NCBI GenBank assembly: GCA_007118525.1
Contig: SKRK01000033.1
Coordinates: 1-5,200, forward strand
DNA length: 5,200 nucleotides
From: Balneolaceae bacterium
GTDB taxonomy: Bacteria > Bacteroidota > Rhodothermia > Balneolales > Balneolaceae
Direction of reading: 5' to 3'
Made by a program: the position numbers and the translations under genes. Below the pieces are notes generated by a model that made no database searches, was not told the origin of the DNA, and worked only from the letters and a program-made list of their open reading frames with translations. Shown piece after piece: positions 1 through 4,042 of the stretch (position 1 is the stretch's first letter; the number at the start of each line of letters is the position of its first letter).

Positions 1-345
1 ATCACGAAAGATATCTATCTGCCAACCGATAAGAATGAAGCACTTGGCCGCTATGAGCACGCCATGAAGCTGATCGAGGAGTCATTTCCGGTTTACAAAA
101 AACTATACAAAGCCACCAAGGCCAGGGAAATTCAAAAAGATCATGTACTTAAACAGGTTGAGCCCGCTCTGGAAAAAGGGATAATCACTAAAGAAGAAGC
201 AGAGATCGTGAAGAGAACGGAGGAGGCGCGATTTGATGCAATTACCGTTGATGAGTTTACCCTTGAAGAGTACAACATGGGCAGGGCTTCAGCTCCTGTA
301 TCGGATGGCTTGAAGAATCCGGAGGATAAAACGGTTTTAATTTGA
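1..345 (+). CDS. fadE: acyl-CoA dehydrogenase FadE, C-terminal end (partial)
   Basis: Open from the first base in frame 1 to a TGA at 343-345. The 114 visible residues are the helical C-terminal tail of a FadE-type acyl-CoA dehydrogenase (the DUF1974 region), the flavoenzyme that makes the first double bond in fatty acyl-CoA beta-oxidation. The fit rests on the tail pattern I recall from E. coli FadE: a 'YLPTDKNEALG' stretch (E. coli has a similar 'YLTPSEHNPVG'), then 'ALEKGIITKEEAEIV' (compare 'ALAKGLIDKDEAAIL'), then 'TEEARFDAITVDEF' (compare 'AEESRLRSINVDDF'). The flavin-binding and catalytic domains lie upstream, outside the window, so integrity of the enzyme cannot be judged. The ATG at 64 is internal, not the start. 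The ending looks natural, with no frameshift. No other beta-oxidation gene is visible. Confidence is high for the family and lower for chain-length preference. Confidence 0.88.
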   Translation: MTKDIYLPTDKNEALGRYEHAMKLIEESFPVYKKLYKATKAREIQKDHVLKQVEPALEKGIITKEEAEIVKRTEEARFDAITVDEFTLEEYNMGRASAPVSDGLKNPEDKTVLI

Positions 346-355
346 TTAACAGATG

Positions 356-388
356 AACCTTCACGTGCCCAAAAGGCCTTGAAGGGTT
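356..388 (+). terminator. possible weak terminator hairpin after fadE
   Basis: Eleven bases after the fadE stop, AACCTTCA (356-363) can pair with TGAAGGGTT (380-388) with one bulged G. An inner GCC/GGC stem (367-369 with 375-377) closes a small loop. Only three T residues follow, so this is a weak intrinsic terminator at best. It could equally be a 3'-end stabilising structure. Confidence 0.3.
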
Positions 389-402
389 TGTCTGACAGAT
401 GA

Positions 403-421
403 TTCTTGATCTTTTCAAGAA
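403..421. repeat. inverted repeat, 7-bp arms, in the fadE-bL31 spacer
   Basis: TTCTTGA (403-409) and TCAAGAA (415-421) are perfect complements around the 5-base loop TCTTT, followed by GTTTTG. The stem is AT-rich. With the hairpin at 356-388 it could form a tandem 3' structure after fadE, or, if transcription of bL31 starts further upstream than proposed, part of its leader. Chance is not excluded in AT-rich spacer DNA. Confidence 0.3.
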
Positions 422-448
422 GTTTTGATTCTTCGCTGAATTGAATCA

Positions 449-479
449 TTGCAAAAAGAGAGTTGAACCCGTATCTTTA
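449..479 (+). promoter_or_regulatory. candidate Bacteroidota-type promoter for bL31
   Basis: TATCTTTA (472-479) resembles the Bacteroidota -7 consensus TAnnTTTG in its first seven positions. TTG at 449-451, 20 bases upstream, could serve as a degenerate -33 TTTG element. This would start the transcript about 20-25 bases before the bL31 ATG at 512. The assignment is by eye and the -33 box is weak. Confidence 0.3.
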
Positions 480-493
480 AAGCTATTAAAGAT
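473..493 (+). promoter_or_regulatory. perfect 8-bp dyad before bL31 (operator or leader hairpin)
   Basis: ATCTTTAA (473-480) and TTAAAGAT (486-493) are exact complements separated by AGCTA. The dyad ends 18 bases before the bL31 start codon and overlaps the candidate -7 promoter box. It could be a repressor operator at the promoter or, if transcribed, a short leader hairpin. Known bL31 genes in several phyla carry autoregulatory leader RNAs, and cysteine-free bL31 copies elsewhere are often zinc-repressor (Zur) targets. Neither role is shown here; the dyad itself is directly visible. Confidence 0.4.
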
Positions 494-511
494 TCAATCA
501 ATGCCAGAATA

Positions 512-721
512 ATGAAAAAAGGAATTCATCCCGACTACAAAGAAGTTACTGTTATATTGAGCGATGGTTCAGAATTGAAAACCAGAAGCACAATTGATAC
601 CAAAGATGGTGTCTATAAAAGTGAGGTAGATTCTAAGAACCACCCGTTTTATAACAAAGATCAAAAAATTCAGAAGAAAGCCGGCCGTATCGATCGATTC
701 AACAAACGATACAAAAAGTAA
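512..721 (+). CDS. rpmE: 50S ribosomal protein bL31, cysteine-free form
   Basis: A 69-residue basic protein beginning KKGIHPDYKEVT, with the bL31 hallmarks: the IHPxY start, 'RST' at residues 25-27, 'NHPFYNKDQK' at 43-52 and a basic 'GRIDRFNKRYKK' end. bL31 sits on the large subunit at the central protuberance and contributes to bridge B1b with the small subunit. Length matches the short (type A) form, about 70 residues, rather than the roughly 80-90 of type B. The four zinc ligands of E. coli bL31 (Cys16, 18, 37, 40) are replaced at aligned positions by Leu16, Asp18, Asp40 and Asn43, with three extra residues between the halves. This is therefore a zinc-independent C-minus form. The ATG at 512 gives the universal N-terminus. 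No Shine-Dalgarno sequence is evident. A three-codon ATG (501-512) ends in TAATG overlapping this start. The gene appears monocistronic, closed by a strong terminator. Confidence 0.92.
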   Translation: MKKGIHPDYKEVTVILSDGSELKTRSTIDTKDGVYKSEVDSKNHPFYNKDQKIQKKAGRIDRFNKRYKK

Positions 722-739
722 GCTCTCTTACAAGAAATC

Positions 740-774
740 AAAGGATGTAATGGAGATCATTACATCCTTTTTTT
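740..774 (+). terminator. strong intrinsic terminator of bL31 gene
   Basis: AAAGGATGTAATG (740-752) pairs perfectly over 13 bp with CATTACATCCTTT (758-770) around the loop GAGAT (753-757). A run of seven T residues (768-774) begins in the 3' arm. It lies 18 bases after the bL31 stop. It is the clearest regulatory element in the window. Confidence 0.93.
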
Positions 775-785
775 ATTTATAGCCT

Positions 786-1424
786 ATGGATATCGAACAA
801 TTTACGGTTGGGCCATTCGCTGAGAATACCTACCTCATCTCAGAAGGTTCTCAATCAATCTTGATAGACTCCGGTTTTCACAGTCCTCGTGAATTTCAGG
901 TATTTAAGGACGAGCTTGCGGAAGCCGAATCTGAACTGATTGCTGTATGTTTGACGCACGCCCATGTGGATCATCTGCTAGGGCTTGATAAGGTCTTGAA
1001 AGAATATGAAGTGCCAGTCTACCTGAATCACACAGATCTGTTTCTGTGGGAGAATTTTGCAGAACAGGCAAAGCGATTTGGGTTCCATACCGCCGATTTT
1101 GATTTCACGCCGGAACCTCTTCCGGAACAGAGTGCATTTCAAATTGGCCCGTTTACGTTTGATGTGCTTTTTACCCCGGGCCACTCTCCCGATCATGTCT
1201 CGCTATACTTTGCCGGGCACGACCTGCTTATAGCCGGAGATGTGCTGTTCAGGGAAAGTATCGGGCGCACAGATCTGTATAAGGGAGATTTTGAACTGTT
1301 GACTCGATCTATCAGGCAAAAGCTCTATACGCTGCCTGATCATACAAAAGTATTTCCCGGCCACGGCCCCTCTACCACTATTGGCCATGAGAAGAGAATG
1401 AATGCTTTTGTAAAAGAGGGGTAG
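786..1424 (+). CDS. MBL-fold metallohydrolase, GloC/YcbL-like glyoxalase II family
   Basis: A 212-residue single-domain metallo-beta-lactamase-fold protein, cytosolic, with no signal peptide. All expected metal ligands are present: the HxHxDH motif 'THAHVDH' (His58, His60, Asp62, His63), His133 in 'TPGHSPDH', bridging Asp152 in 'AGDVLF', and His193 in 'FPGHGPSTTIGHEKR'. The 'SIGRTDL' segment (158-164) and the short length, without the separate C-terminal domain of classical glyoxalase II, match the YcbL/GloC subgroup (about 215 residues). That subgroup hydrolyses S-lactoylglutathione-type thioesters in the methylglyoxal pathway. Bacteroidota often lack glutathione, so the true substrate may be another thiol ester. 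An in-frame TAG at 780-782 makes the ATG at 786 the first possible start. No Shine-Dalgarno is seen. The bL31 terminator ends only 11 bases upstream, so its promoter must overlap that gene's end, or it depends on read-through. It converges with the TPR gene. The family call is secure, the substrate not. Confidence 0.9.
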   Translation: MDIEQFTVGPFAENTYLISEGSQSILIDSGFHSPREFQVFKDELAEAESELIAVCLTHAHVDHLLGLDKVLKEYEVPVYLNHTDLFLWENFAEQAKRFGFHTADFDFTPEPLPEQSAFQIGPFTFDVLFTPGHSPDHVSLYFAGHDLLIAGDVLFRESIGRTDLYKGDFELLTRSIRQKLYTLPDHTKVFPGHGPSTTIGHEKRMNAFVKEG

Positions 1425-1443
1425 GTTACTCCTTCTCTTTTTT
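1412..1443. terminator. possible bidirectional terminator at a convergent gene junction
   Basis: AAAAGAG (1412-1418) pairs with CTCTTTT (1435-1441). Adjacent GG/CC extends the stem past a small mismatch, around a loop that contains both stop codons. Six T residues (1438-1443) follow on the plus strand and a run of four T's on the minus strand. It would end the hydrolase transcript and, less well, the minus-strand operon. The stem overlaps the coding ends of both genes. Confidence 0.45.
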
Positions 1444-2058
1444 GCTTTGAGCTATTTTCTGCTGAAGCCTGAAGATTTGCTCATCATAATGCTCTTTCTT
1501 CGAAGCGTCGGTTCTGCGCAGCTTTTTAAAGGTTTCGATTGCGGCCTTGTAATTTTCCTGATTCTCATAGATGGATGCCAGAGTTTCAGTCACAATATCG
1601 TCAACAGCGCTGCTGGCTTCGCTCAGATCGGGCTGATCTTTATCTGAGGTGTCGGGTTTAATCCTTCTCTTTTCAATCGCTGAAAGCTTTGCAATAAGCA
1701 GGTCCAGATCCTGAATGGGATGGCCCTTGTCTTCCAAATGATTATCGCGCTTGAATGACTCCCGTTTTGGTTCTGGTTCCCAGGCATTAAACGCATGAGG
1801 GTGTGCAAGTAAATAGTGCAGGTGGTCCATTAACCTGCTGCCGGGGGCCAGAACTTTAGCGTGAAGTGCCGACTGAATAGCTTTCTGATTATCGCCATTC
1901 TTGTGATATAACCAGGCAAGAAAAAAATACCCTACCGCTCCGGTATTTCTTTTTGTAACATGGTTTTCAAGCCTCGATATAGCTGTTTCAGGTTCTTTCT
2001 CGAACTGATCTAAGTAGCTTTGCAGCGACTTCGGAATTTGATGAGCTTCTAATTGCAT
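1426..2058 (-). CDS. small TPR-repeat protein of the lptE cluster
   Basis: A 210-residue soluble-looking protein with no signal peptide or membrane segment. Two tetratricopeptide-like helix pairs are visible. One lies at about residues 41-74 ('GYFFLAWLYHKNGDNQKAI', then 'AKVLAPGS'). The other is at about 154-187 ('ETLASIYENQENYKAAIETF', then 'KKLRR'). A charged, low-complexity linker (about 95-150) joins them, and the tail 'FRLQQKIAQSKKEKE' is likely helical. TPRs are protein-binding scaffolds; the partner is unknown. From memory, Bacteroidota genomes carry a hypothetical protein with the same 'TETLA-IY-Q--Y--AI' C-terminal pattern just after lptE and before secG, and I judge this its counterpart. 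No secG follows here. It begins 28 bases after the lptE stop on the same strand, so it is probably the last gene of that operon. The ATG at 2058 has no evident ribosome-binding site. Family moderately sure, function unassigned. Confidence 0.8.
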   Translation of the reverse strand: MQLEAHQIPKSLQSYLDQFEKEPETAISRLENHVTKRNTGAVGYFFLAWLYHKNGDNQKAIQSALHAKVLAPGSRLMDHLHYLLAHPHAFNAWEPEPKRESFKRDNHLEDKGHPIQDLDLLIAKLSAIEKRRIKPDTSDKDQPDLSEASSAVDDIVTETLASIYENQENYKAAIETFKKLRRTDASKKEHYDEQIFRLQQKIAQSKKEKE

Positions 2059-2086
2059 GCTGAATGGTATGAAAAGAGAATTATAT

Positions 2087-2602
2087 TTACCAACTGCTTA
2101 CCGCATCATTAAACATATTACTGGCAATTTGCTGAAGAGCTGTTTGAGCAGCCTGAATCTCTCCTTCTACTGGGTCTTCCTGTACGTTGTAGGTAGCACT
2201 TCCGGTGAAGTTTTTATTCCAGAGCGGTTCTTCATCTTTTGCATATTGAAATGATGCGCGTACGGTAATTTGAATTTCATTTAGATTGGCCTGTTCATCA
2301 CCCCTCACACTAAACGGCCTGTTAACATAATTTTGTATAGCTCCATCCAGAAATGCATCGGCAGATTCCCGGTCGTTGGAAAGGGAGAGACGGCTTTGGT
2401 TCACAAAGCGATTTATCAATGCCTGGTTAATACGATCGCTCAGGTCTCCCAACCCGCTTTGTGATCGGTCCGCAAAAAACGGGATATAGATGGTACGAAC
2501 ATCCGCCGGTATAGATGTACCCGTAAAGCTGTAGTTGATACATCCCGAAACGGTAAAAACTGTTGCAAAAAGTAAAAGGATAATTTTCTTACTGAAGACC
2601 AT
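2087..2602 (-). CDS. lptE: LptE-family LPS-assembly outer-membrane lipoprotein
   Basis: A 171-residue secreted lipoprotein. The N-terminus is a lipoprotein signal peptide: KK at residues 5-6, a hydrophobic stretch 'IILLLFATVFTV' (7-18), then the lipobox V18-S-G-Cys21, so the mature protein starts at acylated Cys21. The early mature part, 'INYSFTGTSIPADVRTIYIPFF' in two pieces (22-31 and 32-43), fits the LptE-family pattern in Bacteroidota, followed by a 'LSDRINQALINRFVNQSRL' helix and a beta-rich body. LptE plugs the LptD barrel and helps insert lipopolysaccharide into the outer leaflet; the Bacteroidota proteins are assigned by domain similarity and position rather than close identity. Its start overlaps the end of the sigma-54 activator by 14 bases, which suggests co-transcription and perhaps translational coupling. 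The TPR gene follows after 28 bases. The start is chosen because it gives a complete signal peptide. Confidence 0.87.
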   Translation of the reverse strand: MVFSKKIILLLFATVFTVSGCINYSFTGTSIPADVRTIYIPFFADRSQSGLGDLSDRINQALINRFVNQSRLSLSNDRESADAFLDGAIQNYVNRPFSVRGDEQANLNEIQITVRASFQYAKDEEPLWNKNFTGSATYNVQEDPVEGEIQAAQTALQQIASNMFNDAVSSW

Positions 2603-3875
2603 ATTGATCCAATTTTCTGTAAAGTGTACGCTCGCTCACGCCCAGGGCATCCGAAGCCTTGCGGCGGTTGCCTTCAAAACGTTTTAACGCTTGTTCGATG
2701 AGAAATTTTTCTGCTTCCTCGATGGAAGGAATCTCTTTTCCTTTAAAAAAAACGTCCAGATTATCCTTTTGGTCTCCATCATGTTCCGGTTCAGCTTTTT
2801 TGGGCGTGTTGATGCCGAGTGAATAGTTGTCTATCTGCTCCTGAAGATGACTTGATATATCATTGGGATCAATATCTCTTGGAATGGAGCCGGGTAGTTG
2901 TTTCATGCCTTTGTCGGCAAAACTGGTATAGAGAAATTTCGCCAGCATCTTTTTTAAGTCGGATATATCTGTCCGCATCTCTACAAGTGCTCGGTAAATG
3001 ATCCCTGAATCTGCAGGGTCCGGTTCATTATGAAATTCGGTTTCTCTCTCTTTCCGGGATAAAATAGGGAGGTTATCTGTGGAGCCCAGATGTTGACGGC
3101 CCTTAAGATATTTTTGAAGCTTCTCTTTATCGATAAACTGGGACTTTTCAAGTACCACCAGCTGTTCAGCTACATTTCGGAGCTCACGAACATTGCCCGG
3201 CCAGCGATAGGATGTGAGTAACTCTTTGGCATCATCCGAAAACCCCTGGAAAACAGAATCATATTTCGAAGAGAATTCAGTCACAAATTTCCTGAATATC
3301 GGGATAATATCCTCTGTGCGTTCGCGAAGTGGAGGAAGTTTGATTTTTACGGTGTCTAAACGGTAGTAGAGATCTTCCCGAAACTTTCCTTCGCGCACCA
3401 GCTCCCAGAGATCCTGATTGGTAGCGGCAATTACACGTACATCGGCCGTGTACATTTTGCTCGAACCCACTCTGAAAAACTCTCCGCTTTCAAGCACACG
3501 CAGCAGTTTAACCTGAATATTTTTCGGTGTATCCCCAATTTCATCCAAAAAAATGGTGCCTCCGTCTGCCTTTTCAAAGTAACCTTTTCGAGCTTCATGA
3601 GCGCCGGTAAAAGATCCTTTTTCATGGCCAAAAAGTTCACTCTCGATGATTCCCTCAGGAATAGCACCACAATTTACAATAACAAGATTGCTGCGTTTAC
3701 GTTTACTGAGTGCATGTATGGCACGAGCTGTAACATCCTTACCAACGCCACTCTCACCCTGTAAAAGCACGGTGATGTCGGTGCCGGCTACCTGCATAAT
3801 TTTATCTACAACCTGCCTGATGGCAGCAGATTCTCCTGTTATTCCGTAACGTTCCTGAAGCGCTTCCCGATCCAT
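2589..3875 (-). CDS. sigma-54-dependent activator (AAA+ plus Fis HTH, no sensor domain)
   Basis: A 428-residue bacterial enhancer-binding protein that uses ATP hydrolysis to open promoters held by sigma-54 RNA polymerase. The AAA+ domain starts almost at the N-terminus ('YGITGES', 10-16): Walker A GESGVGKD (40-47), the sigma-54 contact loop as GSFTGA (87-92; usual GAFTGA), Walker B 'TIFLDE' (107-112), the arginine-finger region 'FREDLYYRL' (165-173), and 'WPGNVREL' (225-232). A Fis-type helix-turn-helix occupies about 385-428 ('NRRKASDALGVSERTLYRKL'). Between them lies a linker of about 125 residues with a helical patch at 291-315 ('IIYRALVEMRTDISDLKKML') and an acidic, flexible stretch. There is no receiver, GAF or PAS domain, and an in-frame TAG 13-15 bases upstream of the ATG rules out a longer N-terminus. 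This resembles PspF in lacking a receiver. As first gene before lptE, it may respond to envelope state; that is inference. Its regulon is unknown. Confidence 0.93.
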   Translation of the reverse strand: MDREALQERYGITGESAAIRQVVDKIMQVAGTDITVLLQGESGVGKDVTARAIHALSKRKRSNLVIVNCGAIPEGIIESELFGHEKGSFTGAHEARKGYFEKADGGTIFLDEIGDTPKNIQVKLLRVLESGEFFRVGSSKMYTADVRVIAATNQDLWELVREGKFREDLYYRLDTVKIKLPPLRERTEDIIPIFRKFVTEFSSKYDSVFQGFSDDAKELLTSYRWPGNVRELRNVAEQLVVLEKSQFIDKEKLQKYLKGRQHLGSTDNLPILSRKERETEFHNEPDPADSGIIYRALVEMRTDISDLKKMLAKFLYTSFADKGMKQLPGSIPRDIDPNDISSHLQEQIDNYSLGINTPKKAEPEHDGDQKDNLDVFFKGKEIPSIEEAEKFLIEQALKRFEGNRRKASDALGVSERTLYRKLDQYGLQ

Positions 3876-3900
3876 AGTGATTAATTTCTAAAAGGGTAAA

Positions 3901-3924
3901 GGTAAGAAAGATCTCTTTCTTGCC
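3901..3924. promoter_or_regulatory. 24-base dyad upstream of the sigma-54 activator gene
   Basis: GGTAAGAAAGA (3901-3911) and TCTTTCTTGCC (3914-3924) form 11-base arms with one mismatch (a T opposite a G, which could wobble-pair in RNA) around TC. The near side lies 25 bases upstream of the activator start at 3875. It may be an operator, perhaps autoregulatory, or a leader hairpin in the operon mRNA. No T tract follows, so it is not a terminator. Confidence 0.45.
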
Positions 3925-3952
3925 ATAGAGTCCATTTCAAGATTCATCGGCA

Positions 3953-3964
3953 GTGTTGAAACAC
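3953..3964. promoter_or_regulatory. short dyad in the divergent intergenic region
   Basis: GTGTT (3953-3957) and AACAC (3960-3964) are exact complements around GA. It sits mid-way between the two divergent genes, 78 bases before the phosphorylase start. The arms are short and could occur by chance; an operator is possible. Confidence 0.2.
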
Positions 3965-3990
3965 AATTCATTAAACCTCTTTACATTTTA

Positions 3991-4021
3991 TTGAAAACAT
4001 CGTTTGTTGTATTGGTAATAT
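3991..4021 (+). promoter_or_regulatory. candidate promoter for the GH13_18 phosphorylase
   Basis: TTGAAA (3991-3996) and TAATAT (4016-4021) separated by 19 bases resemble a sigma-70-like -35/-10 pair, placing the -10 box 21 bases before the ATG. That would leave a very short leader. The match is by eye in AT-rich DNA. A TTTG at 4003-4006 offers a partial Bacteroidota -33 alternative without a matching -7 box. Confidence 0.2.
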
Positions 4022-4042
4022 CACAAGATAAAAAATTTGATT

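Noticed and set aside
141..449. Minus-strand open frame of 102 codons spanning the fadE end and spacer
   Set aside because: Two-thirds of it lies antisense to well-supported fadE coding sequence. Its first 30 or so residues look protein-like, but the rest is a low-quality mirror of fadE and no family is recognisable.
751..756. GGAG in the terminator loop region as a Shine-Dalgarno for the hydrolase
   Set aside because: It is about 30 bases before the ATG at 786, far too distant, and would be buried in the terminator hairpin.
978..1388. Minus-strand open frames inside the MBL-fold hydrolase gene
   Set aside because: The plus-strand protein carries every metal ligand and conserved motif; the minus-strand translations show nothing recognisable.
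2057..2254. Plus-strand open frame with a hydrophobic middle, opposite lptE
   Set aside because: It is antisense to the lptE C-terminal coding region, and its hydrophobicity is a by-product of the opposite-strand codons.
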